Origin: Dickeya lacustris
GTDB taxonomy: Bacteria; Pseudomonadota; Gammaproteobacteria; Enterobacterales; Enterobacteriaceae
Assembly: GCF_029635795.1 (NCBI RefSeq)
Contig: NZ_CP114280.1
Span: 2,294,001 to 2,358,000, forward strand
Direction of reading: 5' to 3'
Length of the DNA stretch: 64,000 bases
Shown: piece by piece, positions 32,367 to 42,664 of the stretch
How positions within the stretch are numbered: position 1 is the stretch's first letter
How the letters are laid out: every line of letters starts with the position of its first letter
The notes under the pieces: generated by a model
The model's input: the letters and a program-made list of their open reading frames with translations, nothing else
Databases searched by the model: none
What the model was told of the DNA's origin: nothing
Made by a program: the position numbers and the translations under genes

Positions 32367-33641
32367 ATGAGCAAAAAAGCGTTCTCTGCACCGTTGCCCC
32401 CGGGCCGTGACAATTTATTGATCCGATGCGCCAGTGTGCTTTGTATCGGCATGCTGCTGCTGCCGTGTCCTGGCCGCAGTGAAGACAATCAGCAACAGCT
32501 GAAATCGTTACAGCAGGACATCGCAGAGAAAGAAAAAAGCGTGCGGGCGCAACAGCAACGGCGCGGTACGCTGCTTGCCCAATTGAAGCAACAAGAGCAA
32601 TCCATCGCTCAGGCCACCCGTCAGCTACGGGATACGCACGCCACGCTTGAGCGGCTCAACCAAGACATCACCCATCTCAACGCGTCGATAACCAAACTAC
32701 AGACCCAGCAAAAAACGCAGGAAAAGCTGTTGTCCCTGCAATTGGATGCGGCCTTTCGTCAAGGCCAGCACAGCGGACTGCAACTGGTGCTCGGCGGCGA
32801 AGACGCACAACGCCGCGATCGTATTCTGGCGTATTTCAATTACCTGAACCGGGCGCGCGAAAAATCCATCCATGAATTACAGCAAACCCGTAGCCAGTTG
32901 GCGGCGCAGAAACAACAGATAGAACAAAAGCAATCACAGCAAAAAAAATTACTTACCGAGCAACAACAGCAGCAAAAAACGCTGGAAAAAGCGCAAAACG
33001 AGCGCCAGAACACGCTTAACTCGCTGGAACAGGCGCTGGCAAAAGATCAGCAGCAACTCACCGAGCTGCGCCAGAATGAAAGCCGCCTGCGCGATCAAAT
33101 CGCCCGCGCTGAACGCGAAGCCAAGGCCCGGGCCGAACGCGAGGCCCGTGAAGCCGCACGCTTACGCGAAAAAGAGGAGCAGGCCAAACAGCAAGGAACC
33201 CGTTACAAACCAACGGAGCAAGAGCAATCATTAATCGCCCGCACCGGCGGTTTGGGCCAGCCTGCGGGCCAGTACGTCTGGCCTGTACGCGGGCGCACAC
33301 TGCATCGTTTTGGCGAGCCGTTGCAAGGCGAATTGCACTGGAAAGGACTGGTGATTGCCACCCGTGAGGGCACCGAAGTGCGCGCCATCGCCGACGGTAC
33401 GGTGCTAATGGCCGATTGGCTGCAAGGTTATGGTCAGGTGGTGGTGGTCGATCACGGCAAGGGGGACATGAGCCTGTACGGTTATAACCAGAGCGCGCTG
33501 GTTGCCGTCGGCGCACAAGTTAAAGCCGGTCAGCCGATTGCGCTGGCAGGCAGCAGCGGCGGGCAGAACCAGCCAGCGCTCTATTTTGAAATTCGACGTC
33601 AGGGACGGGCGATTAACCCGAGCTCCTGGTTAGGAAGGTAA
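32367..33641 (+). CDS. envC: Murein hydrolase activator EnvC
   Basis: 424 residues. A cleavable or anchor-type N-terminal hydrophobic segment (LLIRCASVLCIGMLLLPC) is followed by a long coiled-coil (about 40-270, rich in Gln, Glu and Lys, ending KARAEREAREAARLREKEE) and a degenerate LytM domain (GQYVWPVRGRTLHRFGEPLQGELHWKGLVIAT ... GHPVVVDHGKG-like VVVDHGKGDMSLYGYNQ). EnvC is exported, recruited by FtsEX and switches on AmiA/AmiB amidases at the septum; its LytM domain lacks the zinc ligands. It is followed directly by yibQ. Confidence 0.95.
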   Translation: MSKKAFSAPLPPGRDNLLIRCASVLCIGMLLLPCPGRSEDNQQQLKSLQQDIAEKEKSVRAQQQRRGTLLAQLKQQEQSIAQATRQLRDTHATLERLNQDITHLNASITKLQTQQKTQEKLLSLQLDAAFRQGQHSGLQLVLGGEDAQRRDRILAYFNYLNRAREKSIHELQQTRSQLAAQKQQIEQKQSQQKKLLTEQQQQQKTLEKAQNERQNTLNSLEQALAKDQQQLTELRQNESRLRDQIARAEREAKARAEREAREAARLREKEEQAKQQGTRYKPTEQEQSLIARTGGLGQPAGQYVWPVRGRTLHRFGEPLQGELHWKGLVIATREGTEVRAIADGTVLMADWLQGYGQVVVVDHGKGDMSLYGYNQSALVAVGAQVKAGQPIALAGSSGGQNQPALYFEIRRQGRAINPSSWLGR

Positions 33642-33643
33642 GT

Positions 33644-34582
33644 GTGCATTTACTTCTCCGCCGTCTATTGATGGCAATTGCGCTATTCGTCGGGGCAATC
33701 CCCTGCTCAACGCCAGTTCTGGCCGGTAAGCTGGCGCTGGTGATTGACGATTTTGGTTATCGCGCGCATAACGACAATCAGATTCTGGCAATGCCGACGG
33801 CGGTTTCCATCGCCGTGCTGCCCAACTCACCCAATGCCCGCGATGTCGCCACCAGAGCGCACGCACAGGGGCGCGAGGTGTTAATCCACCTGCCAATGGC
33901 CCCTATCAGCAAACAGCCGCTGGAAAAAGATACGTTACGCCCGGACATGAGCGAGGCGGAAATCACCCGCATCGTGCGTGAGGCCGTCAATAACGTGCCT
34001 TATGCAGCAGGGCTCAATAACCATATGGGCAGTGCGATGACCGCCAGCCTGCCGGGGATGCAAAAAGTGATGCGGGCCATGAGCGCTTATCGGCTCTACT
34101 TTCTTGACAGCATGACGATAGGGAGCAGTCAGGCCAGTCTCGCGGCAGCAGGCACAGGCATTAAAGTTTTAAAGCGAAAGGTTTTTCTTGATGACAGCCA
34201 AAACGTTGCCGATATCCGCCAGCAGTTCAACCGCGCCTTAGACATCGCCAGACGCAGCGGATATGCGATTGCCATCGGCCACCCTCATCCCGCCACTATT
34301 ACGGTGTTACAGCAAATGCTGCCTGCGCTGCCTGCCGATGTCGTACTGGTACGGCCAAGCCAGTTGCTCAATGAAGCAGAGCCGCACTATCAGCCGGTGC
34401 CGACGCAGCTCGCCGCAAGGCCCGCGCCGCAAAAACGCCTGCGCCCCATCCAACTGTGTACAATCAGGCAGCCGTTACCGGCTATCTCGCAGTTTGAACT
34501 CTGGTCTCGCCTCGGTCAGTACCTCAGCGAAAGCGCCGGTGTGCGCTATGTGCAACAGCGCTGGCAAACCTGGCTCGGCTGA
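33644..34582 (+). CDS. yibQ: YibQ, divergent polysaccharide deacetylase family protein
   Basis: 312 residues from a GTG at 33644, with AGGAAGG in front and only 2 bases after the envC stop, so translation is coupled. A signal peptide is seen (LLMAIALFVGAIPCSTPVLAG), so it is periplasmic. The domain is the divergent deacetylase type: KLALVIDDFGYRAHNDNQI (metal Asp-Asp), EVLIHLPMAP, GLNNHMGSAMT and AIGHPHPATI. Its catalytic activity has not been shown for the family; location next to envC suggests a role in cell-wall remodelling. Confidence 0.9.
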   Translation: MHLLLRRLLMAIALFVGAIPCSTPVLAGKLALVIDDFGYRAHNDNQILAMPTAVSIAVLPNSPNARDVATRAHAQGREVLIHLPMAPISKQPLEKDTLRPDMSEAEITRIVREAVNNVPYAAGLNNHMGSAMTASLPGMQKVMRAMSAYRLYFLDSMTIGSSQASLAAAGTGIKVLKRKVFLDDSQNVADIRQQFNRALDIARRSGYAIAIGHPHPATITVLQQMLPALPADVVLVRPSQLLNEAEPHYQPVPTQLAARPAPQKRLRPIQLCTIRQPLPAISQFELWSRLGQYLSESAGVRYVQQRWQTWLG

Positions 34583-34653
34583 GAGCAACCTGCGCCCGGC
34601 ATGAGGACATGCCGGGCGTAGTGAGACGATGCATGCCAATCTATGCGCACAGG

Positions 34654-35676
34654 CTACCAGTCAAGGATCACTTTACCGGACTGCCCTGAGCGCATCACAT
34701 CGAAGCCTTGCTGGAAATCATCGCGGTGAAAGCGATGGGTGATAATCGGTGAGAGATCCAAGCCGGACTGGATAAGCGCCGCCATCTTGTACCAGGTCTC
34801 AAACATTTCACGGCCATAAATCCCTTTAATTACCAGCCCCTTAAAAATGATCTCGCTCCAGTCCACCGGCGTTGCCTGCGGCGGAATACCCAGCATGGCG
34901 ATACGCCCGCCGTGATTCATCACCGACAATAAGCTGCGAAACGCCTGTGGCGCGCCGGACATTTCCAGCCCCACGTCAAACCCTTCCGTCATCCCCAGCT
35001 CATGCATCACCGCCTCAAGCGCGGTGTCGGCCACATTCACCGCCCGCGTCACCCCCATGCGGCGCGCCAGCGCCAGCCGGTACTCATTTACATCAGTTAT
35101 CACCACATGACGCGCCCCGACATGCCGACACACCGCCGCCGCCATCACGCCTATCGGCCCGGCCCCGCAAATCAGCACATCTTCCCCCACCAAATCAAAC
35201 GCCAGCGCGGTATGTACCGCATTACCAAACGGGTCGAAAATCGCGGCTATCTCATCGGGAATGGCGGCAGGCAGGCGGAACGCGTTATAGGCCGGGATCA
35301 CCAGATACTCGGCAAACGCTCCTGGCCGGTTCACACCGACGCCGAATGTGTTACGGCACAAATGCCGCCGACCGGCGCGACAGTTACGGCAATAACCGCA
35401 GGTAATATGGCCCTCACCCGATACCCGGTCGCCCAGGGTAAACCCCTCGACCTCCTGCCCGATGGCCACAATCTCGCCAACATACTCATGGCCCGTCACC
35501 AGCGGTATCGGGATGGTTTTCTGTGACCACGCATCCCAGTTATAAATGTGAACATCCGTGCCGCAGATAGCCGTTTTGCGAATTTTAATCAGCACATCAT
35601 TGTGGCCGGGCACAGGCTCTGGCACCTCAGTCAGCCAGATGCCCGGTTCCGGTCGCAGTTTTGCCAGCGCTTTCAT
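34654..35676 (-). CDS. tdh: L-threonine 3-dehydrogenase
   Basis: 340 residues, zinc-dependent medium-chain dehydrogenase. It oxidises threonine to 2-amino-3-ketobutyrate with NAD. Catalytic zinc ligands begin at [13 protein letters not shown] (Cys) with GHEYVGEIV (His, Glu); the structural zinc lobe is [21 protein letters not shown]; the NAD fold is [21 protein letters not shown]. kbl is upstream on the same strand, 11 bases away; the two enzymes act together. Confidence 0.98.
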   Translation of the reverse strand: MKALAKLRPEPGIWLTEVPEPVPGHNDVLIKIRKTAICGTDVHIYNWDAWSQKTIPIPLVTGHEYVGEIVAIGQEVEGFTLGDRVSGEGHITCGYCRNCRAGRRHLCRNTFGVGVNRPGAFAEYLVIPAYNAFRLPAAIPDEIAAIFDPFGNAVHTALAFDLVGEDVLICGAGPIGVMAAAVCRHVGARHVVITDVNEYRLALARRMGVTRAVNVADTALEAVMHELGMTEGFDVGLEMSGAPQAFRSLLSVMNHGGRIAMLGIPPQATPVDWSEIIFKGLVIKGIYGREMFETWYKMAALIQSGLDLSPIITHRFHRDDFQQGFDVMRSGQSGKVILDW

Positions 35677-35687
35677 ACCGTTCCCCC

Positions 35688-36884
35688 TCAGTCCACCACG
35701 CCAAGCTGCCGCCCCACGCGAATAAACGCCGCCACCGCCCGATCGACCTGCTCGGGCGTATGCGCTGCCGACAGTTGCGTGCGAATGCGCGCCTGCCCCT
35801 GCGGCACCACCGGATAGAAAAAGCCGCTGACGTAAACCCCCTGCTGGCGCAGAGCGGCAGCAAATGCCTGCGCCAGCCGGGCCTCGCCCAGCATCACCGG
35901 AATAATGGCATGGTCAGCCCCGGCCAGCGTAAAACCGGCGGCGGTCATCTGTTGGCGAAACCGGTTTGCGTTGCGCCACAACTGCTGGCGCAGTGCCTGC
36001 CCGTCACGCACCAGCGTTAGCGCGGCAAGCGAAGCGGCAACTATCGAGGGGGCGAGAGAATTCGAAAACAGGTAAGGACGCGAGCGCTGGCGTAACCACG
36101 CCACCACCTCACGGCGAGCAGCAACATACCCGCCGCTGGCACCGCCAAGCGCCTTGCCCAGCGTGCCGGTGAGAATATCGACCTGCCCCATCACCTGATG
36201 GTACTCCGCCGTGCCGCGCCCCTGCTCACCGACAATCCCCACCGCGTGCGAATCATCCACCATCACCAGCGCGTCATAACGGCGCGCCAGTTGGCAAATA
36301 CCCGGCAGATTGGCTATCACGCCATCCATAGAAAAGACCCCATCGGTAGCGATAAGCAGATGACGCGCCCCTTCAGCACGCGCCTGCTGCAACCGTGCCT
36401 CCAGTTGGCGCATGTCGTTATTGCCATAGCGATAGCGGCGCGCTTTTGATAGCCGGATGCCGTCGATAATCGACGCATGGTTCAGCGCATCCGACACAAT
36501 CGCATCCTCTTCGCCCATCAGGGTTTCAAACAGGCCACCGTTCGCATCAAAACAGGAGGAGTAAAGAATGGCCTCCTCCATACCAAGAAAATGCGCCAGC
36601 TGTTGCTCAAGCTCGGTGTGGATATCCTGCGTGCCACAAATAAAACGCACCGAGGCCATGCCAAAGCCGTGGCTATCCAGCCCGGCTTTGGCCGCACTAA
36701 TCAATGCCGGGTGGTTCGCCAGTCCTAAATAGTTGTTGGCACAAAAATTGATTAACTCATCACCGCAGGCGGCTCTGACCAGCGCCTGCTGGGCGCTGGT
36801 AATAGGCAATTCGTCTTTGAATAAACCATCGCGCTGCACCGCCGCCAGTTGGGTGGTGAGCTGTTGATAAAATGCCGCAGGCAT
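35688..36884 (-). CDS. kbl: 2-amino-3-ketobutyrate coenzyme A ligase
   Basis: 398 residues from [13 protein letters not shown] at 36884, as in E. coli; the same frame runs open to 37262 but would overlap the promoter of hldD. It is a pyridoxal-phosphate enzyme of the alpha-oxoamine synthase group that makes glycine and acetyl-CoA. The PLP lysine is in [33 protein letters not shown] holds the Asp that contacts the cofactor. First gene of kbl-tdh, divergent from hldD. Confidence 0.98.
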   Translation of the reverse strand: MPAAFYQQLTTQLAAVQRDGLFKDELPITSAQQALVRAACGDELINFCANNYLGLANHPALISAAKAGLDSHGFGMASVRFICGTQDIHTELEQQLAHFLGMEEAILYSSCFDANGGLFETLMGEEDAIVSDALNHASIIDGIRLSKARRYRYGNNDMRQLEARLQQARAEGARHLLIATDGVFSMDGVIANLPGICQLARRYDALVMVDDSHAVGIVGEQGRGTAEYHQVMGQVDILTGTLGKALGGASGGYVAARREVVAWLRQRSRPYLFSNSLAPSIVAASLAALTLVRDGQALRQQLWRNANRFRQQMTAAGFTLAGADHAIIPVMLGEARLAQAFAAALRQQGVYVSGFFYPVVPQGQARIRTQLSAAHTPEQVDRAVAAFIRVGRQLGVVD

Positions 36885-37122
36885 CGTTAAGGCTCCTCTT
36901 TTCATAACCAACCCTCTGCCAGTAAAGGTAGTGGAGAAATGCGAAGCGGATTGATGGCTTGCGTGCAAAACGCCACCGTCATCACAGGATAAATGCGGCG
37001 CAGTACGCAGGAGATGACGAGAAAATCGGCACAGGATGCCCGCATTGCGCGGTAGTGCTATGATAGCGCCCAACAGGTGTAGGGCACGGTGCTCTACCAG
37101 CAAGCTTAACAAGGTAACTCCC

Positions 37123-38055
37123 ATGATTATCGTGACTGGCGGTGCCGGTTTCATCGGCAGCAATATCGTGAAGGCGCTCAATGACGCCGGACACCGGGAT
37201 ATTCTGGTGGTCGATAACCTCAAAGATGGCACCAAATTCGCCAACCTGGTTGATCTGGACATTGCCGATTACATGGACAAGGAAGATTTTATTGCCAGTA
37301 TCGTTGCCGGTGACGATCTGGGCGATATTGACGCGATTTTCCATGAAGGTGCCTGTTCATCCACCACCGAGTGGGATGGCAAATACATGATGGATAACAA
37401 CTATCAGTATTCAAAAGAGGTGCTGCACTACTGTCTTGAGCGCGGTATTCCATTCCTGTACGCCTCCTCTGCGGCAACCTACGGTGGCCGTACCGATAAT
37501 TTCATTGAAGATCGCCAGTACGAACAGCCGCTTAATGTGTACGGCTACTCCAAATTCCTGTTTGACCAGTATGTGCGTGAGATTCTGCCGCAGGCTGAGT
37601 CACAGATTTGCGGCTTCCGTTATTTCAATGTCTACGGGCCGCGTGAAAGTCACAAAGGCAGCATGGCGAGCGTGGCTTTCCACCTCAATACCCAACTGAA
37701 TCAGGGCGAAAAGCCGAAACTGTTCAGCGGCAGCGAAAACTTCAAGCGTGATTTCGTTTATGTCGGCGATGTGGCAGCGGTGAATCTGTGGTTCTGGCAG
37801 CACGGTGTCTCCGGCATTTTCAACTGTGGCACTGGCCGCGCCGAGTCGTTCCAGGCCGTTGCCGATGCGGTACTGGCCTGGCACAAGCAAGACAGCGTCG
37901 AATACATCCCGTTCCCGGACAAACTGAAAGGCCGCTATCAGGCATATACCCAGGCCGACCTCAGCAAATTACGGGCTGCCGGTTATGACAAGCCGTTCAA
38001 AACCGTCGCCCAAGGGGTGACTGAATACCTTGCCTGGCTTAACCGCAGCGTTTGA
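37123..38055 (+). CDS. hldD: ADP-L-glycero-D-manno-heptose 6-epimerase
   Basis: 310 residues from the ATG at 37123, with AAGGTAA in front. It converts ADP-D-glycero- to ADP-L-glycero-manno-heptose, the inner-core heptose donor. It is an extended short-chain dehydrogenase: [27 protein letters not shown], and the [10 protein letters not shown] catalytic Tyr-Lys. It begins the run hldD-waaF-waaC plus the GT9 gene; waaF follows by 30 bases. The 238-base gap to kbl holds the divergent promoters. Confidence 0.98.
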   Translation: MIIVTGGAGFIGSNIVKALNDAGHRDILVVDNLKDGTKFANLVDLDIADYMDKEDFIASIVAGDDLGDIDAIFHEGACSSTTEWDGKYMMDNNYQYSKEVLHYCLERGIPFLYASSAATYGGRTDNFIEDRQYEQPLNVYGYSKFLFDQYVREILPQAESQICGFRYFNVYGPRESHKGSMASVAFHLNTQLNQGEKPKLFSGSENFKRDFVYVGDVAAVNLWFWQHGVSGIFNCGTGRAESFQAVADAVLAWHKQDSVEYIPFPDKLKGRYQAYTQADLSKLRAAGYDKPFKTVAQGVTEYLAWLNRSV

Positions 38056-38085
38056 TTTGTCTGGCCGTAAGGAAATACCAACGGT

Positions 38086-39138
38086 ATGAAAATTCTGGTC
38101 ATCGGCCCGTCGTGGGTAGGCGACATGATGATGTCGCACAGCCTGTATCGCACGCTCAACGCGCAATACCCGCAAGCCTCGATTGATGTCATGGCACCGG
38201 CCTGGTGCCGCCCGTTGCTGGCGCGTATGCCAGAGGTCAATCAGGCGCTGGCCATGCCACTTGGCCACGGTGCGCTGGCGCTTGGCGAACGGCGGCAATT
38301 GGGCATGGGACTGCGTGAACAGCACTATGATCGCGCCTATGTGTTACCCAATTCGTTTAAATCCGCACTGGTGCCGTTTTTTGCCCGCATCCCTCAGCGC
38401 ACCGGCTGGCGCGGCGAAATGCGCTACGGCTTACTGAACGACGTGCGGGTGCTTGATAAAGCCGCCTTCCCGTTAATGGTGCAACGCTATGTCGCGCTGG
38501 CCTATGGCCGCGATCGGATACATAGCGCCAGCGACCTGCCGCAGCCGCTACACTTACCGCAACTGAGCGTCAGCGAAGCCGAAAAAGCTACCGCACTGGC
38601 CGCATTTCCGCTCGCCGGGCAGAGACCTATTATTGGTTTTTGCCCCGGAGCCGAATTCGGCCCGGCGAAACGCTGGCCTCACTATCATTACGGCGCACTG
38701 GCGCAATCACTGATAGATAACGGCTATCAGGTAGTGCTATTCGGTTCTGCAAATGACCGGCAGGCCGGGGAAGATATCTGCGCCACGCTCAGTCACGAGG
38801 CGAAAGGATACTGCTTAAATCTGGCAGGCCAGACCTCGCTGGATCAAGCCGTCGTCCTGATCGCCGCTTGTCAGGCGGTAGTCAGTAATGACTCGGGCCT
38901 GATGCACGTCGCCGCTGCGCTCAACCGCCCGCTGGTGGCGCTGTATGGCCCCAGCAGCCCGGACTTCACACCGCCACTGTCTCAGCAGGCCGAGGTGATT
39001 CGCTTAATTAGCGGCTATCATCGGGTACGTAAAGGGGACGCCGAGCAGGGCTACCATCAAAGCCTGATCGACATTCAGCCACAGCAGGTACTCGAAGCCC
39101 TGTCACGCCATATTGCTGTTCAGGGGGCGCCAGCATGA
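38086..39138 (+). CDS. waaF: ADP-heptose:LPS heptosyltransferase II
   Basis: 350 residues of glycosyltransferase family 9, two Rossmann-like domains. It adds the second L-glycero-D-manno-heptose to the LPS inner core on the cytoplasmic face. Seen: ILVIGPSWVGDMMMSHSLYRTL at the N-terminus; IGFCPGAEFGPAKRWPHYHY; and the ADP-binding VVSNDSGLMHVAAALNRPLVALYGPSSP. waaC overlaps its stop by 4 bases. Confidence 0.98.
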   Translation: MKILVIGPSWVGDMMMSHSLYRTLNAQYPQASIDVMAPAWCRPLLARMPEVNQALAMPLGHGALALGERRQLGMGLREQHYDRAYVLPNSFKSALVPFFARIPQRTGWRGEMRYGLLNDVRVLDKAAFPLMVQRYVALAYGRDRIHSASDLPQPLHLPQLSVSEAEKATALAAFPLAGQRPIIGFCPGAEFGPAKRWPHYHYGALAQSLIDNGYQVVLFGSANDRQAGEDICATLSHEAKGYCLNLAGQTSLDQAVVLIAACQAVVSNDSGLMHVAAALNRPLVALYGPSSPDFTPPLSQQAEVIRLISGYHRVRKGDAEQGYHQSLIDIQPQQVLEALSRHIAVQGAPA

Positions 39139-40112
39139 GGGTGCTGATTGTTAAAACCTCATCCATGGGCGATGTGCTGCACACCCTACCGGCATTGACC
39201 GATGCAATGCAGGTGATTCATGGCATTGAATTTGACTGGGTAGTGGAAGAGGGCTTTGCCCAGATACCCGGCTGGCATCCGGCAGTTGACCGCGTCATTC
39301 CCGTCGCCATTCGCCGCTGGCGTAAAAACTGGTTTAGTGCGCCGGTTCGTGCTGAACGCGCGGCGTTTAAACAGCGCCTGCGGGAAAAGCGCTATGACGC
39401 AGTCATAGACGCGCAGGGATTACTGAAAAGCGCTTTGCTGGTCACACGACTGGCCCATGGCAACAAGCACGGCCTTGACTGGAAAAGTGCGCGAGAACCG
39501 CTGGCAAGCTGGTTCTATCAATACCGCCACCCGGTCGCACGCCAGCAACATGCGGTAGAACGCATTCGCGCGCTGTTTGCCATGAGCCTCAATTACCGCA
39601 AACCGGCAGAGCAAGGCGACTATGCCATTGCCGCACGCTTTCTCTCAGAGTCTGCTGTCGATACGCCGCCTTATCTGGTGTTTTTGCACGCCACCACGCG
39701 TGATGAAAAACACTGGCCGGAAACCCACTGGCGCGAGCTAATAGCCCTGGTCGCGCCAACCGGGTTACGCATTTTGCTGCCCTGGGGAGCGGAACACGAA
39801 CATCAACGCGCGCTGCGCCTTGCCGAAGGCTTCCCCCATGTCGATGTGCTGCCAAAGCTTACGCTAGAGCAGGTTGCCTCTGTACTGGCAGGCGCGCAAA
39901 CCGTGGTATCGGTAGACACCGGTTTAAGCCACCTGACTGCGGCACTTGATAGGCCCAATATCACGCTGTACGGCCCGACCGACCCGGGTCTGATTGGCGG
40001 ATATGGGAAAAACCAAACGGCAGTGACCTCTGCCGACCAAACGATGTCGTCACTGTCGGCTCAACATGTTTTTCATTTAGTGTGTTCTCATAACGGATTA
40101 AGTCATGTCTAA
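39135..40112 (+). CDS. waaC: ADP-heptose:LPS heptosyltransferase I
   Basis: 325 residues of GT9. It transfers the first heptose to Kdo2-lipid A. The N-terminus is RVLIVKTSSMGDVLHTLPALTDA with the conserved Ser-Ser-Met-Gly-Asp; FLHATTRDEKHWPETHW is the substrate region; VVSVDTGLSHLTAALDRPNITLYGPTDPGL binds ADP-heptose. The start overlaps waaF and its stop lies 8 bases inside the next gene. Confidence 0.98.
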   Translation: MRVLIVKTSSMGDVLHTLPALTDAMQVIHGIEFDWVVEEGFAQIPGWHPAVDRVIPVAIRRWRKNWFSAPVRAERAAFKQRLREKRYDAVIDAQGLLKSALLVTRLAHGNKHGLDWKSAREPLASWFYQYRHPVARQQHAVERIRALFAMSLNYRKPAEQGDYAIAARFLSESAVDTPPYLVFLHATTRDEKHWPETHWRELIALVAPTGLRILLPWGAEHEHQRALRLAEGFPHVDVLPKLTLEQVASVLAGAQTVVSVDTGLSHLTAALDRPNITLYGPTDPGLIGGYGKNQTAVTSADQTMSSLSAQHVFHLVCSHNGLSHV

Positions 40113-41184
40113 AAAGCGATTCGTGAAATTACGGGAGCTAAACCGCCAGCGAAATTACGCGATGAAGCAGTTCCGCCTGTGGCTTGCGCGCCTTTTGTTT
40201 GACAAAAAAACGCGAGAGACATTTCGGCTTGATGGCATCAAATCAGTTCTGTTATTAAGAGACGATGACAAGATTGGCGACATGATAGTTTCCACATCAT
40301 TAATCAGAGAACTGGCCACCTCGGGTTACATCGTCGATGTTCTCTGTGGAGCACATAATGCGCAGGTGATCACCCACAACCCATACGTCAATAACATTAT
40401 CACCGCGCCATCCGATCTACAGGAAAAGTTATCGTTAGCAAATCAATTTGCTGAAAAAAAATACGATTTAGTGATTGATATGGGTGACAAAATATCTCCC
40501 TTTCATCTCCGCTTTTTAAGAAAAATAAACGCAAAGAACGTGGTAGGTTTCAACAAGGAAAAATATAACCTTTACAATTTATCTTTATCCTATAAAGGTT
40601 TCGATCGTCATATCACTGACAGATATCTGGCGCTGATGCAGGCAATAAATATTGCAACGCCCAGTATTAACTATGATTATTTTATCCCTGACCGCGTCAT
40701 GCAAGACGTCACCACCTTTTTACAGTCTCTGCCAGGGCAGCAAACGATTGTTATTAACCCTTATACAGCCGATAATCGTCGGGATATTTCACAGCAGCAG
40801 TTACACCTTATCGTTTCATGCTTAAAAGAAAGATACGCTGGTGTAAATATCATTCTTATTGGCTCCGCTGAAAGAATTCAGGCCTTAAAATTAGAAGATA
40901 TTTATATTAATCCGTTCTCTTCGCTAGAAAGCGCAGCGGCACTTATCCAACACGCCAGCCTGATCATTTCACCGGATACGGCCATCGTTCATCTCGCTGC
41001 TGTCTGGAAGAAGCCATTAGTTTGTTTATATGGAAATGATATGCACGGTGCGTTCATCAATAGCCGCGTGTGGGGGCCAGGATATCCTGAGGCGATTCAG
41101 ATAACGTCAGAAGATAAGCATCACGCTATCTCGACAATCGCTGTTGATGACATAATGAATGCAGCCAAAACGCTTCTGGGTTAA
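40105..41184 (+). CDS. Glycosyltransferase family 9 protein (heptosyltransferase-like)
   Basis: 359 residues, coupled to waaC by an 8-base overlap. GT9 features: VLLLRDDDKIGDMIVSTSLIRELA at the N-terminus, VINPYTADNRRDISQ, and LIISPDTAIVHLAAVWKKPLVCLYGND for donor binding. The first 40 residues (KKRFVKLRELNRQRNYAMKQFRLWLARLLFDKKTR) are strongly basic, which should bind it to the membrane. Codon use turns clearly A+T-rich here (many Lys, Asn, Ile, AAA, ATA). It probably adds a heptose or related sugar to the core, but the acceptor cannot be read from the sequence. Klebsiella-type clusters have accessory core transferases in this place. Confidence 0.85.
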   Translation: MSKKRFVKLRELNRQRNYAMKQFRLWLARLLFDKKTRETFRLDGIKSVLLLRDDDKIGDMIVSTSLIRELATSGYIVDVLCGAHNAQVITHNPYVNNIITAPSDLQEKLSLANQFAEKKYDLVIDMGDKISPFHLRFLRKINAKNVVGFNKEKYNLYNLSLSYKGFDRHITDRYLALMQAINIATPSINYDYFIPDRVMQDVTTFLQSLPGQQTIVINPYTADNRRDISQQQLHLIVSCLKERYAGVNIILIGSAERIQALKLEDIYINPFSSLESAAALIQHASLIISPDTAIVHLAAVWKKPLVCLYGNDMHGAFINSRVWGPGYPEAIQITSEDKHHAISTIAVDDIMNAAKTLLG

Positions 41185-41197
41185 CCCAGAAGCGTTT
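41168..41197. terminator. Perfect inverted repeat spanning the GT9 stop codon, between convergent genes
   Basis: AAACGCTTCTGGGTT (41168-41182) is followed without a gap by its exact complement; the GT9 stop codon TAA (41182-41184) lies at the centre. A T-rich stretch with TTTTTT comes about 20 bases later on the plus strand. The waaL stop is 6 bases away on the other side, so the hairpin can serve both genes. Confidence 0.75.
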
Positions 41198-41202
41198 CCA
41201 TG

Positions 41203-42480
41203 TTAGAATTTTTTATACGACTGACAGCTTCTTTGCCATAGCAAGGCCAGCACTATCATTAACGTAAAAAATATCGTTTGTTCCCTGCTGATAAATATCA
41301 CATCCGTCAAGCCGCTTGTCATAATTATGGCGCTAACGGACAGTAAAATAAAATTCTTATTTATCCAGGCATACAGTGTAATAGAAACATAAAATAAGAA
41401 TAATAAAATCACCCCCAGCACGCCCTGTAAACTAGCCGTATCGATAATTTCATTATGCAAATGAACATCCAGATAAGGCAGTGCTGCCTGATATTTATTC
41501 TCAGTTGAAATATAATTTTTGGCCCACTCGCTGCGCGCCTCTTTATTACTACCCAGAGGATGATGGATAAAAAATTCTATCCCCAATCGCCACATTGCCA
41601 GCCGGGAACTCAGTGAGCCACTATTGTTGCCATTATAATTTGCGAACCCCTGTGTCTCATTGACGGCATCACTCATTCGGTGAGAGATTTTATTATAATT
41701 AATACAAATCATACTGCTTAAGAGCAAAACAAAAACCAAAATCCATTTTATTTTTAATACCCGCATAGCGCAAAATGCGGTAAACAAAAATATAAAAGGA
41801 AATGCAAAAACCATATTTCGTGTATCAGTCAACAGTATCACGGTATAACTGATAACAAAAACAATAAAAACCGCCACAAAACGCATCCAGTGACGAATAT
41901 ACTCTGTTATTATCACCATTGTCGCCATGGATAATGCAGCATACATATACGCACCATCCGTTGCCCTTCTGGTTAAAAAATCCACGCGTTCAACACCATG
42001 AAGATATTGCCAAACACCAACGATTGACGCGGTTAAAAAACAGCAGACGAACAGCGCAAACAATCCATCTTTAATTTTTTTATGCAGCTGTATATTTAAA
42101 GGGGAAAATAAAACCAGACTGACACCGATTATGGCAGAGAGCAGTAAACGCTTGCCTGCATTGAAATATGCATCATCTAAATGATGATGAATCGACCCGA
42201 TATACTCATAATAGAACCATCCTAATTTACTTAGTCCCAAGAGAAATATCGCACCAAATAACCATTTATATCCTTTAGAGCACCCCACAGAGAATCGGTG
42301 CGGCAAAGAAAACTTGGAGAGAAAAATGAAAATAAAACTCAAATACGATGCAAGATAGAAAAAAACCCGGGAATAACTGGCATCAAGAAAAGAGAGAAAC
42401 ACTGAGGAAGATGAAAATAACAATATAAGAAAATAGATTGCGTAATCAATATTATTTTTTAATAACTTTAGATAAGTCAT
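41203..42480 (-). CDS. waaL: O-antigen ligase (WaaL-like)
   Basis: 425 residues with about ten to twelve hydrophobic segments, the Wzy/WaaL ligase fold. It joins undecaprenyl-linked O-polysaccharide to the lipid A core on the periplasmic side. The family's long periplasmic loop holds RLAMWRLGIEFFIHHPLGSNKEARSEW and LPYLDVHLHNEIIDTASLQGV, whose arginine and histidine (HLHNEI) match the conserved catalytic positions. It is very A+T-rich and on the opposite strand to its neighbours, typical of a locus exchanged between strains. Ligase is the best reading; an O-antigen polymerase cannot be wholly excluded. Confidence 0.85.
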   Translation of the reverse strand: MTYLKLLKNNIDYAIYFLILLFSSSSVFLSFLDASYSRVFFYLASYLSFIFIFLSKFSLPHRFSVGCSKGYKWLFGAIFLLGLSKLGWFYYEYIGSIHHHLDDAYFNAGKRLLLSAIIGVSLVLFSPLNIQLHKKIKDGLFALFVCCFLTASIVGVWQYLHGVERVDFLTRRATDGAYMYAALSMATMVIITEYIRHWMRFVAVFIVFVISYTVILLTDTRNMVFAFPFIFLFTAFCAMRVLKIKWILVFVLLLSSMICINYNKISHRMSDAVNETQGFANYNGNNSGSLSSRLAMWRLGIEFFIHHPLGSNKEARSEWAKNYISTENKYQAALPYLDVHLHNEIIDTASLQGVLGVILLFLFYVSITLYAWINKNFILLSVSAIIMTSGLTDVIFISREQTIFFTLMIVLALLWQRSCQSYKKF

Positions 42481-42664
42481 ATTATTATCACCTGAAAACC
42501 TCAGTCGTCATGCTCATAAACACCAGGCCAATATCTGATGAAATAAAAAAATCATTTCTTTCATAAAAATCAATTAATTAAAAACACTTAATTTTAACCA
42601 ATTGATTGAATACCAAGTTATATGCTAACATAACAAAATTATTTTTTAAAGAAAATAGAACGCC
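42481..42664. promoter_or_regulatory. A+T-rich divergent promoter region between waaL and the GT2 gene
   Basis: 184 bases, of the order of 70 percent A+T, with several TATAAT-like and TTGAAT-like blocks and A-tracts (ATAAAAAAATCATTTC; AAAATTATTTTTTAAAG). It must hold promoters for both genes. I cannot assign exact -35/-10 elements; the composition is what H-NS usually binds. Confidence 0.45.

Noticed and set aside
37045..37066. Possible ops element upstream of hldD (GCGGTAGTGCTATG)
   Set aside because: Only part of GGCGGTAGCNT matches and it lies before the inner-core operon, not typically RfaH-controlled.
36885..37262. N-terminal extension of kbl
   Set aside because: It would overlap the hldD promoter and start; similarity begins at 36884.
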